Source: an uncultured bacterium (GTDB lineage Bacteria > Verrucomicrobiota > Lentisphaeria > Victivallales > UBA1829). From it: 42,531 nucleotides of DNA. The stretch covers positions 1 to 42,531 of the forward strand of contig CACYHQ010000017.1 in assembly GCA_902774245.1 (NCBI GenBank), given 5' to 3'. Numbering within the stretch: the first letter of the stretch is position 1; every line of letters starts with the position of its first letter. The notes beneath the pieces are model-generated. The model had not been told where the DNA came from. It did no database searches and was given only the letters and a program-made list of their open reading frames with translations. Below are positions 24,212 to 34,100 of the stretch, in pieces. A program made the position numbers and the translations under genes.

Positions 24212-24712
24212 CTACGCCGTCAGGGCGACCAGGATCGAGAACAGCACCCACGCGCCGAGCACGAGGATGTTCAGGGCACGAAGCCAGAGTTTTTCCTCGT
24301 GCCGGACGAAGAGGACCAGCGCGACGCACGTCAGGTAGACGAAGGCTTTCCACGGCAGGATCAGCGCCATCACCAGCCCGAAACACAGCAGCATCACGCC
24401 CGCCGTGATGAGAAGAGTCCAGTCCTCGGTGAACATCGTCTCGAAGAGGAAGTAGAAAAAGATGTACTGGACGAGGACCGGCATATCCCGGTGAAGTTCG
24501 AGCCCGACCGACAGCAGCAGGGCCGCCAGAATCAGGACCAGGACTCCCTTGATGATATTCCGGCGGAGTTTCCGGCGTCTGCGCATCTCGTTCCGCTGCG
24601 CCTCGTTCAGCCGCGGTTCGTCGGTCTCCCGCTCGGACAGGTCGTGCCCCGGGATGTACTCGGAGATGTCGAGACCCGGTTCAGACGGGGTCTTTTCGTC
24701 GTGTTCCTGCAT
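24212..24712 (-). CDS. Polytopic membrane protein at the end of the thi operon
   Basis: A 166-aa protein: acidic then Arg/Lys-rich cytoplasmic N-terminus (1-52; NEMRRRRKLRRN acts as a positive-inside stop) and four or five helices (about 53-72, 79-94, 99-120, 122-137, 145-165). No family is recognised. It lies 36 bases after thiD in the same direction with no promoter between, so it is probably under the same TPP control. That would fit a role in uptake of thiamine or a precursor, but the sequence is not ThiT, PnuT or YkoE as I know them. Start 24712 has AGGA 7 bases upstream; the ATG at 24718 is too close to it. Confidence 0.65.
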   Translation of the reverse strand: MQEHDEKTPSEPGLDISEYIPGHDLSERETDEPRLNEAQRNEMRRRRKLRRNIIKGVLVLILAALLLSVGLELHRDMPVLVQYIFFYFLFETMFTEDWTLLITAGVMLLCFGLVMALILPWKAFVYLTCVALVLFVRHEEKLWLRALNILVLGAWVLFSILVALTA

Positions 24713-24748
24713 TTGCATTTCCTTTCGTTGCGGGGCGTTTTCAGGGGA

Positions 24749-25522
24749 TCAGCGGAAATCGACGGGGCTGTTGCCATGTCCGAGCGAAAGCCCGCGCGCC
24801 AGGGCGTCGGAGAGGCGTTCCTTGGCGCGCCGGATGCTTTCGAGCATGGGCAGGCCGGAGGCCAGACCGCACGCGATGGAGCTGGAGAGCAGGCAGCCCG
24901 TGCCATGATTGCCGCACGGCGGCGCGACGCGGGTCGGAAGCCACACGCCTTCGCCTTCGACCGGCTGGAAATAATCGTCGAACGAACCGTCGGAGCGGTG
25001 TCCGCCCTTCAGCAGGACGGCGGTGCGGAACAGTTTCACAAGCTCAGCTGCGTCGGATTCGATCCTGTCCGGCGCGGCGAGTTCCGCCGGATCGCGACCG
25101 AGGAGCTTTGCGGCTTCCGGCAGGTTCGGCGTGAGGAGCGACACGCACGGGGCGAGGTGTTCGACGGCTTCGACCGTGCCGAGCGCAGCGCCGCTGGTGG
25201 ACGCGAGGACGGGATCGAACACGACGTTCGCCGCGTTGAATTTCCGCAGGAGTTCAGCGGTCACGCGGGCATGTTCCGCGCCGGGCATCGCGCCGATTTT
25301 CACGGCGTCCGGGCGGATGTCGGACAGCACGGCTGCGAGCTGCCGAGCCAGAAACTCCGGCTCAAGCACCAGCACCCCGGTCACGCCCAGAGTGTTCTGC
25401 ACGGTGAGCGCGGTCGGCACCGCCATCCCGTACAGGCCGTGGGCGGTGACGGCGCGCAGATCCGCCTGGATCCCGGCTCCGCCGCTCGGATCGGACGCCG
25501 CTATGCTCAGCACGATTTTCAT
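24749..25522 (-). CDS. thiD: Hydroxymethylpyrimidine (phosphate) kinase
   Basis: A 257-aa ribokinase-fold enzyme that phosphorylates HMP and HMP-P to HMP-PP, which ThiE joins to thiazole phosphate. Signatures: IAASDPSGGAGIQADL (N-terminal substrate region), DPVLAS, TPNLPEAAKLLG and the GNHGTGCLLSS anion-hole/catalytic Asp region, where Asn-His replaces the usual more common wording before GTGC. Start 25522 overlaps the thiE-HAD stop by 4 bases (ATGA), so translation is coupled. Confidence 0.93.
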   Translation of the reverse strand: MKIVLSIAASDPSGGAGIQADLRAVTAHGLYGMAVPTALTVQNTLGVTGVLVLEPEFLARQLAAVLSDIRPDAVKIGAMPGAEHARVTAELLRKFNAANVVFDPVLASTSGAALGTVEAVEHLAPCVSLLTPNLPEAAKLLGRDPAELAAPDRIESDAAELVKLFRTAVLLKGGHRSDGSFDDYFQPVEGEGVWLPTRVAPPCGNHGTGCLLSSSIACGLASGLPMLESIRRAKERLSDALARGLSLGHGNSPVDFR

Positions 25523-26787
25523 GCGCGGAACCACTCGTCGAGGCGTTTCAACACGCGGTCGGCACAGGTAAACTCCGCCCCGGAGAAGAACAAGTCCGGC
25601 ACGCCTGCCGTACGGAGTCCGCACGAATGCGCGGTTTCGATGCAGAACGGCGCATCGTCGAAGAGCCAGGTGTCGCGCCTGCGCGTGCCGAGGCGTTCGA
25701 GCGCGATCCAGTAGAAAGCCGGATCCTTCTTATCGAGGCCGGTCTCCCCGGTGGTGATGATGTCGAGGAAGAGATCGAGCATGCCGTGCTTCGCAAGGAC
25801 GGCTTCGACGGCCTTGCGGTCGCTGGCGGTGCCGATGACCATGCTGTATCCGCGCCGTGCGGCCTCGCGCAGGAATTCCTCCGCGCCGGGTTTGAGCTTG
25901 CAAGCCAGATAACGCGTGTTCAGCAAATCGAGCAGGCCATTCATCGTCTCCTCGGGCGTAATCTTCAATCCGTATTCCTGCTGAAGATACGCAGCGCCGG
26001 CGACCAGGTCGGCGCAGTTCGCGAGCTTGTCGTCCAAGTCGGATTTCGGTTCTGCGCCGTTCGCGCGAAGGAAATCCTGCGCGAGGCCGAGCCAGACCTG
26101 CATGGAGTCGAGCACGGTGCCGTCGAAATCGAGGATCATGCCGGTCTCGTCCGGGAGCGTGAAAGCCGCGCGGTCCACGAGCGATTTGAGTTCGCGCGCC
26201 GCCGCCTTCACGTCCGGCGCGCCGAAGACGGCGGACACGACCGAGACGCCCGCGATGCCGCTGTGTTCGAGCTGGAGCAGATTACCCGCGTGGATGCCGC
26301 CGATGGCGACCGCGGGGATGTCCACCGCGCCGCAGATGCCCCGGAGCGCGGTATGCGTCACGCACGTCGCATCGAGCTTGGTCGAGGTCGGGAAGACAGC
26401 CCCGACGCCGATGTAATCCGCGCCGTCCTGTTCGGCCTTGAGCGCTTCCGCCACGGTGGCCGCGGAAACACCCAGGATCGCATCGGAACCGAGCGCGCGC
26501 CGGGCTTCGCGGGCGGCGGTGTCGCTCTGACCGACGTGCAGGCCGTCCGCGCCGATCGCCAGCGCGAGCTCGAGCGAATCGTTCACGATGAACGGCACAT
26601 TGAACTCGCGGCAGAGCGCCTGGATCGCGAGGGCATCGGCCTTGGCGGCCTCGAAGGACGCGCCTTTCGCGCGGTGCTGAATGCAGGTCGCGCCTCCCTC
26701 GAGCGCGAGGCGGACGCGTTCGACCAGGTTCGGGCCGTCGTCGGTGATGGCGTAGAGTTTGAGGTAATCAGGCCTGACGGACTTCAT
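25519..26787 (-). CDS. thiE: Fusion of thiamine phosphate synthase with a HAD phosphatase
   Basis: A 422-aa two-domain protein. Residues about 1-205 are ThiE (GGATCIQHRAKG, VNDSLELALAIGADGLHVGQ, the FPTSTK loop 132-137, AIGGIHAGN), which makes thiamine phosphate from HMP-PP and THZ-P. Residues about 215-422 are a HAD hydrolase with motif I DFDGT (nucleophile Asp220, acid Asp222), the GTASDR motif II region, a conserved Lys before DPAFY, and DD (377-378) as motif IV; a helical cap lies between. Both halves look active. The phosphatase may release thiamine from thiamine phosphate or process a neighbouring phosphate intermediate; this is inference. Start 26787 has AAAGG 7 bases upstream and overlaps the thiM end. 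Confidence 0.9.
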   Translation of the reverse strand: MKSVRPDYLKLYAITDDGPNLVERVRLALEGGATCIQHRAKGASFEAAKADALAIQALCREFNVPFIVNDSLELALAIGADGLHVGQSDTAAREARRALGSDAILGVSAATVAEALKAEQDGADYIGVGAVFPTSTKLDATCVTHTALRGICGAVDIPAVAIGGIHAGNLLQLEHSGIAGVSVVSAVFGAPDVKAAARELKSLVDRAAFTLPDETGMILDFDGTVLDSMQVWLGLAQDFLRANGAEPKSDLDDKLANCADLVAGAAYLQQEYGLKITPEETMNGLLDLLNTRYLACKLKPGAEEFLREAARRGYSMVIGTASDRKAVEAVLAKHGMLDLFLDIITTGETGLDKKDPAFYWIALERLGTRRRDTWLFDDAPFCIETAHSCGLRTAGVPDLFFSGAEFTCADRVLKRLDEWFRA

Positions 26788-27595
26788 AATCGAGCCTTTC
26801 ATGGAGCGCGGTCACATCGAGGTTGCCGACGGCGTCAAGGAGGCGTACCGCGAACGTGCCGCATCCTTCGCCCGGCTTCAGGGATTCGTAGGCGATTTCG
26901 CCGCAGATGCCGTAGGCGGCAAGCGCGGCGGCGACCGCCTCGAACTGGAATTTCGGTTCGGCTCCGGCGTATGCCGCAGCCAGGGCGGACAGCATGCAGC
27001 CGGACCCCGTGACCTTCGTCATGAGCTCGTGGCCGCCGCGGATGACCGCGACGCGTCCGTCCGTGCCGCCGACGAGGTCGATCGCGCCGGTCACGGCAAA
27101 CACGCAGTTGTACTTGGCGGCGAGCGCACGGACATCCTCCACGGCGCGGTCGAGCGTATCCTCCGTAATCGCGTCGTCCGCCGAAGCGTCGACGCCGCGC
27201 GTGGCGCTTTTCAGCCCGAGCAGAGCATTTGCCTCGGATCGGTTGCAGCGCACAACATCGACGCCGCGTTTCAGGATTTCATGCGAGAGTTCATCGCGGG
27301 ACGGCGCGCACCCCGTGCCGACCGGGTCGAGCAGGATCGGGATGCCGCGACGGAGCGCGACTTCCTGCGCGCCGCGGATGGCGTCGCGGAAGGTCGGCGT
27401 GAACGTGCCGATGTTGATGGAGAGCGCGTCGGCTACCTCAGTGAACTCGACCGCGCCGACCGGATCGTCGGCCATGACGGGCGAGGCTCCGGCGGCAAGC
27501 AGCATGTTCGCGCAGCCGTTGGTGGTGACGACGTTCGCGAAGCATTCGACGAGCGGGTGTTTCTCCCGGACGCGTGAAAAACAGCGTATCAGCAT
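26768..27595 (-). CDS. thiM: Hydroxyethylthiazole kinase
   Basis: A 275-aa ThiM that phosphorylates the salvaged thiazole alcohol. Signatures: NVVTTNGCANMLLAAGASPVMADD, ALSINIGT, LDPVGTG, RCNRSEANAL and the catalytic TGSGCMLSA. Start may be ATG 27595 (GAGG 8 bases upstream) or GTG 27604 just after the thiC stop. Its end overlaps the next gene by 20 bases. Presence of ThiM with ThiD and ThiE means thiazole can be salvaged; thiazole synthesis genes (thiG/thiH/thiS) are not in the window. Confidence 0.93.
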   Translation of the reverse strand: MLIRCFSRVREKHPLVECFANVVTTNGCANMLLAAGASPVMADDPVGAVEFTEVADALSINIGTFTPTFRDAIRGAQEVALRRGIPILLDPVGTGCAPSRDELSHEILKRGVDVVRCNRSEANALLGLKSATRGVDASADDAITEDTLDRAVEDVRALAAKYNCVFAVTGAIDLVGGTDGRVAVIRGGHELMTKVTGSGCMLSALAAAYAGAEPKFQFEAVAAALAAYGICGEIAYESLKPGEGCGTFAVRLLDAVGNLDVTALHERLDYEVRQA

Positions 27596-27605
27596 CGCAA
27601 CCACC

Positions 27606-28913
27606 TCATTCCTTCATGCCTTTGAGCTTGTTCGAGAGCCGGACGGAGCAGAAGTCCGGGCCGCACATCGTGCAGTATTTGCCGGACGCGGCGTCCTCGG
27701 CACAATGGCTTTCCTGAAGCGCGGCGCGGCGGTATTCGCGGGCGCGGTCCGGGTCGAGCGCGAATCCGAACTGGCGTTCCCAGTCGAAGTCCGCGCGGGC
27801 ATCGGAAATGGCGTCGTCGCGGTCCTGCGCGTGGGGTCTGCCGAGCGCGACGTCGGCGGCATGGGCGGCGATTTTGAACGCCACGACGCCGCGGCGCACG
27901 TCCTCGGTGTCCGGGAGTCCGAGGTGTTCCTTCGGGGTCACGTAGCAGAGCATGGCCGCGCCCCAGAACGCGCCCGCGAGGCCGCCCATCGCGGCGACCA
28001 TGTGGTCGTAGCCGGGCGCGCAGTCGGTGACGACCGGGCCGAGGATGTAGAACGGCGCGTCGCCGCACACTTTCTGTTCGCGCTTCATATTCATCTCGAT
28101 CTGGTTGAACGGCACATGGCCGGGACCTTCGACCATCGCCTGGACGTTCGCCGCGCGGCAGCGCCGGACCAGCTCGCCGATCACGTCGAGCTCGCCGAAC
28201 TGCGCCTCGTCGGAAGCGTCCGCGATGCAGCCGGGGCGGAGTCCGTCGCCGAGGGAGAGCGTCACCTCGTAGTCACGGCAGATTTTCAGAATATCGTCGA
28301 ACGCCTCGTAGAACGGGTTCTCCATCTTGTGGTCGCCGATCCAGGCTGCGATGAGCGCGCCGCCGCGGCTCACGATGCCGAGCTTGCGTTTCAGCGCGGC
28401 GGGGATGTGCTTCGCGAGAAGTCCGGCGTGGATGGTCATGTAGTCGACGCCCTGTTTCGCCTGGTCCTCGACGACCTCAAGGATGGTGTCGCGGTCGAAC
28501 TTGCCCGCGCCCGCCCGTGCGGCGATCTCGTAGACCGGCACGGTGCCGACGGGGATCGGGGACAGCCTGATGAGCTCCTTGCGGAAAAGCGCCAGGTCGC
28601 CGCGCGTGCTGAGGTCCATGATGGTGTCCGCGCCGTATTTAAGGGAGGTCTCGAGCTTCTCGAACTCGTTTTTCGGGCAGCTGGACGTCTGGGAGTTGCC
28701 GATATTGGAATTGATCTTGGTGCGCAGGGCGCGGCCGATGCCCATCGGCTTCAGGCTGGTGTGGTTCACGTTCGCGGGGATCACGATCGTGCCGGCGGCG
28801 ACGCCGTCGCGGATGAACTCCGGCGAGAGATATTCCGAGGCGGCTACGGCCGCCATTTCGGGTGTTACGACGCCCTGTTTCGCGGCGTCCATCTGGGTCT
28901 TGTCTGCTTTCAT
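27606..28913 (-). CDS. thiC: Phosphomethylpyrimidine synthase (radical SAM)
   Basis: A 435-aa ThiC that converts aminoimidazole ribotide to HMP phosphate. The C-terminal Fe4S4 motif C-x2-C-x4-C is present as CTMCGPDFC near residues 418-426, and NVNHTSLKPMGIGR, NSNIGNS, VEGPGHVP and FYILGPVVTD are family blocks. Bacterial ThiC is often about 600 residues; this shorter form lacks the N-terminal extension, as in many Clostridia and archaea. Start 28913 has AAGGAG 6 bases upstream. First gene of the operon, 47 bases after a TPP riboswitch. Confidence 0.95.
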   Translation of the reverse strand: MKADKTQMDAAKQGVVTPEMAAVAASEYLSPEFIRDGVAAGTIVIPANVNHTSLKPMGIGRALRTKINSNIGNSQTSSCPKNEFEKLETSLKYGADTIMDLSTRGDLALFRKELIRLSPIPVGTVPVYEIAARAGAGKFDRDTILEVVEDQAKQGVDYMTIHAGLLAKHIPAALKRKLGIVSRGGALIAAWIGDHKMENPFYEAFDDILKICRDYEVTLSLGDGLRPGCIADASDEAQFGELDVIGELVRRCRAANVQAMVEGPGHVPFNQIEMNMKREQKVCGDAPFYILGPVVTDCAPGYDHMVAAMGGLAGAFWGAAMLCYVTPKEHLGLPDTEDVRRGVVAFKIAAHAADVALGRPHAQDRDDAISDARADFDWERQFGFALDPDRAREYRRAALQESHCAEDAASGKYCTMCGPDFCSVRLSNKLKGMKE

Positions 28914-28959
28914 GCGTGACTCCTTGTCGTTGTTGAGCAGGAAAGCATCCATCGGCAAA

Positions 28960-29066
28960 TCCCTTCGCCGGCATGATCCGGATCAGGTCTCATGCGCCGT
29001 GTCCGGCGCATACGGGTCGAAGCCCTACGGCTTCCTCTCAGCCCGCCTCGGCGGACTCCCCTGCTC
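28960..29066 (-). promoter_or_regulatory. TPP (thiamine pyrophosphate) riboswitch
   Basis: On the minus strand the conserved core is complete: GGGG near the 5' end, GGCTGAGA, then ACCC, ACCTGATC-GGATCATGCCGGCG and AGGGA. P3 has an extra stem (GCGCCGGACACGGCGC region). It lies before thiC and should lower expression of the thi genes when TPP is high. After the aptamer, CCTGCTCA (28941-28934) is complementary to TGAGCAGG at the aptamer's 5' edge (29067-29060) and sits about 9 bases before the thiC ribosome site, which may be the switching element. No T-run is present, so control is probably on translation. Confidence 0.95.
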
Positions 29067-29094
29067 ATGTGGTATGTTGATTGTGTGATAGTGT

Positions 29095-30795
29095 TCAGTT
29101 CGTGACCGAGTCGGGCGACTCCTTCTGGCGTTTCTGGAAAGTGCCCGGCTGCGGATAGAGAAGGCGTTCGTCGAGCGCAAAGATCCAGCCTTCCTCCTCG
29201 CCGGGTTCGAGGTACGACTGGACGATCTTCCAGCCGTGGTCATAAAGATAGGACGCCTGGGCAATGCGCGGCCAAAGAAGCACGGCGTACTTCGAACCGA
29301 ACGCCTTGTAGACGTCCTCCGGGTACGGATCGCCGCCGAGACCCGGCGTAGTCGAGGTCAGCAGCAGCGTGCGGCGCGGATCGTTCGAATAAGAGAACAT
29401 CGGGTCCATGCCCCACTGCCACAAATGGCCGGGGTCATTGTAGAAGAGCGCCGGGAAATCGCTCCAGTCCAGATTGACGACCGGACGGCCTTCGGGCACG
29501 TGTTCCTTCAGGAACGCGGTCATCTTCGGCAACGGGTTGACCAGCACCTGCGGACATTCCTTGGCGAAGAGGCGCGAAGAATAGATACCCAGGCCGACCG
29601 ACAGCACGGCCAGCAGGACCGGAATACCCCATTTGAACTTGCTCAGCGGCAGATGGATCCCTTCGCGCGTCATGTGTTCCAGCAGGAGCAGGAAGGCGAT
29701 CGCCACGAACGGCCCGGCATACTCCACGGTACGCACCGCCACGAAGATACCGGCTGTGAACCCGCCCGCGAGGATCGTGACCGCGAGGACGTTCGGGTCG
29801 GTCTTCCACAGACCTCTGCGTTCGACCAGACGGACAAACATCATCAGGATGCACCAGGCCATGATGTAGAGCGGAAAAACGGTCCGGTTGAACCCGAAGT
29901 GCGGCGACAGCATTTCGGTGGGCTTCGAAAGGCGTACGCCCGCCATCATGGGCGTGATCAGGGCGTCCCACGACTGGACTTTCCAGATGACAAACGAATT
30001 CGGGAACTGCGGATGCAGCGCGAGGCCGAGCAGGACGCCGCCGAACGACAGCACCGGAAGCCAGAGCTCGCGCCAGCCGCCGTTTTTCAGATGCGCCAGA
30101 GCGAAGATCAGCGGGATGATCACGATGAAGTGCGGATTCGAATAACTCCACGCGAAGCAGAACGACAGCACGCCGACCACCGCCAGACGGAACCGGAACG
30201 AGCCTTTCGCCAGCAGTCCGGTCGTGAACGTGAGAAACGCGATGGAAAGGATGTGCGGACGCAGCACGGAAAGACGGAACGTGTAGTTCGGCACGATGAC
30301 CGAGAAAAGCGGCGCACCGAGCAGCAGGTAAAGCGGACGCACCCCGAGCCGCCGGGCCGCAAAAACACATCCCAGGATCGCGAGGGCGGAGTAGAACAGC
30401 GCGGCAACATGGAACGGCGGATTCAGTGCCGCACCGAACGCCTTTTCAATCTTGAAGATGACGTTCAGTCCGGCGTGGTACAGCAGCTCCTTGTCCGCGA
30501 AATGGTCCTTCCATACGGACATCTGCGTCCATGGGAAAACCTTCGCGGCATATACCTTCGGCCCGAGCTTCGCCATCATCGCGTGGTACAGGGCGTCCTG
30601 CGAATTCTCGCCGGTCTTCATCACGCAGATGCGGAGCACCCCCAGCCATACGAACGGAATCAGAAACGCGAACACGAGCATGATCCGTCCGGCGCGTCCG
30701 AGTCCGGAACGCGGACGCGCGGAAGCCTCCGGAGTCTGAACTCCGGTCCGCGACATCTCAGTCGCCTGTGTCTGAAGCGTGTCCTGCTGGTCCAT
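29095..30795 (-). CDS. Polytopic glycosyltransferase-like membrane protein
   Basis: A 566-aa inner-membrane protein with a cytoplasmic N-terminus (1-36), about 10-12 helices (about 37-430) and a soluble C-terminal region of about 130 residues. The layout resembles GT-C fold (GT39/GT83-like or DUF-type mannosyltransferase) proteins using lipid-linked sugars, but I do not see a decisive catalytic motif apart from a D-x-S-D-F segment near residue 456. Start 30795 has AAGGAA about 9 bases upstream; earlier in-frame ATGs overlap the promoter. It is divergent from the histidine kinase gene. The assignment is by general form only. Confidence 0.7.
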   Translation of the reverse strand: MDQQDTLQTQATEMSRTGVQTPEASARPRSGLGRAGRIMLVFAFLIPFVWLGVLRICVMKTGENSQDALYHAMMAKLGPKVYAAKVFPWTQMSVWKDHFADKELLYHAGLNVIFKIEKAFGAALNPPFHVAALFYSALAILGCVFAARRLGVRPLYLLLGAPLFSVIVPNYTFRLSVLRPHILSIAFLTFTTGLLAKGSFRFRLAVVGVLSFCFAWSYSNPHFIVIIPLIFALAHLKNGGWRELWLPVLSFGGVLLGLALHPQFPNSFVIWKVQSWDALITPMMAGVRLSKPTEMLSPHFGFNRTVFPLYIMAWCILMMFVRLVERRGLWKTDPNVLAVTILAGGFTAGIFVAVRTVEYAGPFVAIAFLLLLEHMTREGIHLPLSKFKWGIPVLLAVLSVGLGIYSSRLFAKECPQVLVNPLPKMTAFLKEHVPEGRPVVNLDWSDFPALFYNDPGHLWQWGMDPMFSYSNDPRRTLLLTSTTPGLGGDPYPEDVYKAFGSKYAVLLWPRIAQASYLYDHGWKIVQSYLEPGEEEGWIFALDERLLYPQPGTFQKRQKESPDSVTN

Positions 30796-30858
30796 GAAAA
30801 AGATTCCTTGCGACAAAGAATCACCCGCCATACGGGCGCGAAAAACCTTAAACCTAAT

Positions 30859-30887
30859 AAGATACAGCCGGAACGCCGGAACTTCAA
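30859..30887 (-). promoter_or_regulatory. Promoter of the glycosyltransferase-like gene
   Basis: Minus strand TTGAAG (30887-30882), 17 bases, TATCTT (30864-30859), 64 bases before the ATG. The spacer holds a direct repeat of TTCCGGC. Confidence 0.6.
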
Positions 30888-31026
30888 CCGGAAAGCGAAA
30901 GATAATCGTTTTTTTTTTCGGAAAAAGCATGTCGCAGCCGGACGCAAATATGGTCCGTCAACGTTATTTCAAACGATTCCGAACGGTTCATACTCAAAAA
31001 AACAGAAAAAAACAGCCGAAACGATG

Positions 31027-31055
31027 TTGAAAAATGAGAAACAAAGATGTACATT
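31027..31055 (+). promoter_or_regulatory. Promoter of the hybrid histidine kinase
   Basis: TTGAAA (31027-31032), 17 bases, TACATT (31050-31055), 47 bases before the ATG at 31102. It argues against the earlier in-frame ATG at 31024. Confidence 0.55.
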
Positions 31056-31101
31056 ACTTTCCAAAAAAGAAGATAAGACAACTCTTCTATGTTCACAAAC
31101 C

Positions 31102-34100
31102 ATGCAAAAACGTTCATCTGATACCATACAATCTTCTCTCTATAAAGCGGTTCCCGTGTTCCGGCGGGGACTGGCTCTGCTCCTTTTCCTTGCCATGATC
31201 CTGTTTGCCGCGCCAACCTTTGCGCAGGACGTGGATGAAGACGCCGAAGCGGAGACGGAGGAGACAGGAAATGTAGAAGAGGCCTCTGAAGAAGGCGCTT
31301 CGATTGAAAGCACTGCCGGGCAAACCGAAGAAAAACCGGGAGAGACCGAATATGCTATCGATGAACACTCCCGCTGCGTCCTGATGCTTTTCCCGTTCAC
31401 CTCCTCCTATGCGGAGCATGTATATGTTTCCAACGCGATCTCGAAGCATGTGGCGGAGCTGGAAGGTTCCTTTGTGGTGATGCAGAAGGAATTCGACATG
31501 CTGAACGCCTCGCAGGAGGAGCTTCAAAAACAGTTCGAAAGCCTGAAGCCGCTGTTTGACGGCGGCGACGTGGCGGCCGTGATCGGCATCGGTCAGGAAA
31601 TTCTGCCGCTTCTCTCCAGGAACGCCGATCTGATCCCGCAAGAAACGGCCCTGCTACTCTTCACGGAACGCAAGCCGCTGGAAACCGAGTTTGCGGGACG
31701 CAACAATATCGGCGGCGTGTTTCTGGACAATCCGGTGGACAAATCGATTGACCTGATATTCCAGGTCTTCCCCGGTACGAAACGCATCATCCCGCTTGCC
31801 GGACGCACGGAAACGGGGAAGCATTTTATCGCTGACGTTCAATATGCGCTGCGTGAATCGCATCCCGGAACGGAGTGCATGATCATAGACAACAATACGG
31901 TGGATACGCCTGAAATGATCCGTCGCGTTTCCCAAAGCGGCAAGGATTCCGTGGTCCTGTTCCACTCGTGGTACGGCCTTAACGCCGTGAATCTGGCGTC
32001 CCTGTCGTTCTTCCTGCAGCGCCTTTGCCTCAATCCGGACGTTCCGGTTTTTACAGTCCATGATTCGATGTTCGCGTTTCACGTCGCCGGCGGTACCGTA
32101 TGCCAGTCCACGACGGCGGTCGCCAAGCTGATCAAACTGCTTGACCTCTGCGTAGTGGACGGAGAATCCGCGGATGACCAGTGGGAAACAATCGAAGCAA
32201 AGAAGATCATCACCGCCAGCAGTTTCCAGCGGTTCGGCATCAGCCGTCACGCCAACGCGGAGAATTTGATGATCAGCATGGATAACCAATCGATGTTCCG
32301 CCGGGAAAATGCCCGCGCACTGGTCGCCGTAACCTTCTCGGTTGTCCTGGTCATGGCGCTTCTCTGCTACATCGCAGTATGGGATCACTACCGGCGCCGT
32401 CTGCTGAAACTTCTCCGAGCCATATTCAAACAGATTCCGAGCCGCATCGTCATCGGAAGCCGCAACGGCCTCGCACATTTCATCCACGTAGGCAAGTTCG
32501 GCGAAGACAGCGGCCTTGTGCGATTCCCCGTGAACGAGCTCCCGGAATATACGGACGAGACGTTCCGTCATGCATGGGAGGAGGTCTTCGCCACCGGCGA
32601 GACGCAGAAATTCCAAATGGCTACGGGCAGCCGGCACCGCTCCGTGGAAATGGCGATTTTCGAGAACAAGGAGATCTTCGGACGCGACACGGCATTCTGG
32701 ATCTCGCACGACATCGAGGATCTTCTGCAGGCGCAGAACGAACTGAAAGCCGGACTCGCCAACCAGGAAAAAATGAACGATCTTTTCGCCGCCTCCCTGA
32801 AAATGCTCTCCGCCGACGCCACTGCCGTCGACATGACAAACGATGTGCTGTTGTTCATCGTCCGCAGCGTGAAGGAGCATCTGAAGGCGGATTTCTGCTG
32901 CATCATGCGATACAATTATGAGGCCATGGGCATGGAGCTTTTCGTCAGCGAAGCATCCGACAGCATAACGGTCGACGACGACAGGAAGTTCATCCCGTTC
33001 CCGGCGCAGAAAGACGACAAGCTGATGTCCAAGCTGGAAAACCACATACCGGTGGTGATCAACGATTTCTCCGCCTCGCTTTTCACGAAGCCGGATTCCG
33101 CCGAACAGGCAGCAAGCAAACGCCCGAAAAAAGTCAGCATGTGCTTCTCGCCGATCTTTATCGACGGCAAACTCTGGGGACATATCGCATCCGTCCACCA
33201 GAAGGCGAAATACGAGTTCTCCGACCTCTATCTGCAATTCCTCCAGGGTACGGCGCACGTCGTGGAAGCCATGCTCGAATACCGTTTCATCCACACCAGG
33301 CTCGAACGCGGCGAATACGAGAAGCAGCTCATCATGGAGAACCTGCCGCTGCCGCTCATCCTGCTGGACCGCAACCGGAACCTGATCCAGCGCAATTCCG
33401 CGGCGCAGAAAGACCTGCTCGGATTCCCGGACGCGCTTCACGACAATCTCTGCCACACCGCCTTCTGCAAGGCGAAGACGCCGCCGGAGGACTGCCCGGT
33501 CCGCGGCGTCCTGAGCGACTTCAAGCCGCACGTGAAGGCGCTGACGTTCAACGGCAAGGACTACATGGTCAACGCCTACCCGATCATGATCGGCGGCGAA
33601 CTCGCGAACATTCTGCTTGCGTGGTTCGACGTGACCGCGGAGAACGAAAACCAGCGCAAACTTGAAGCCGCGTTCCGCGAGGCGAAGGACGCCAGCAAAG
33701 CCAAGAGCCTCTTCCTCGCGTCCATGAGCCACGAACTCCGCACGCCGCTGAACGCCGTGATCGGATTCTGCGAACTCCTCCAGAACAGCGCGCTGCCGCG
33801 TGAAAGCCAGCTCGAATATCTCAAGTCCATCTCCGTGGCCGGCCATACCCTGCTCGACCTCATCAGCAACATCCTCGACACCTGCAAGCTCGAAACCGAG
33901 CAGGTCGAACTCCAGAATGAAAAGACTGATGTCCGCAGGATCGTCACCGACATGGTCAGCATGTTCAAGTCGCTCGCCGAGAAGAAGCAGCTCGCGCAGC
34001 CGCTGGTGGTCCCGGACGAACTCCCGTACGTGGTGCTCGACCGCATGCGCCTGCGTCAGGTCCTGGTGAACCTCCTCGGCAACGCGTTCAAATTCACCGA

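Larger units (their letters stand above)
30796..31101. other. Divergent intergenic region with two promoters
   Basis: About 300 bases between the membrane-protein gene (minus) and the hybrid kinase (plus). It holds the two promoters listed and AT-rich DNA between. The kinase frame stays open through it but without a ribosome site or signal peptide, so it is taken as non-coding. Confidence 0.65.

Noticed and set aside
29236..31101. Upstream in-frame extension of the hybrid kinase
   Set aside because: The frame stays open across the antisense of the 29095-30795 gene, but the promoter at 31027-31055 and the signal peptide after 31102 show that the kinase starts later.
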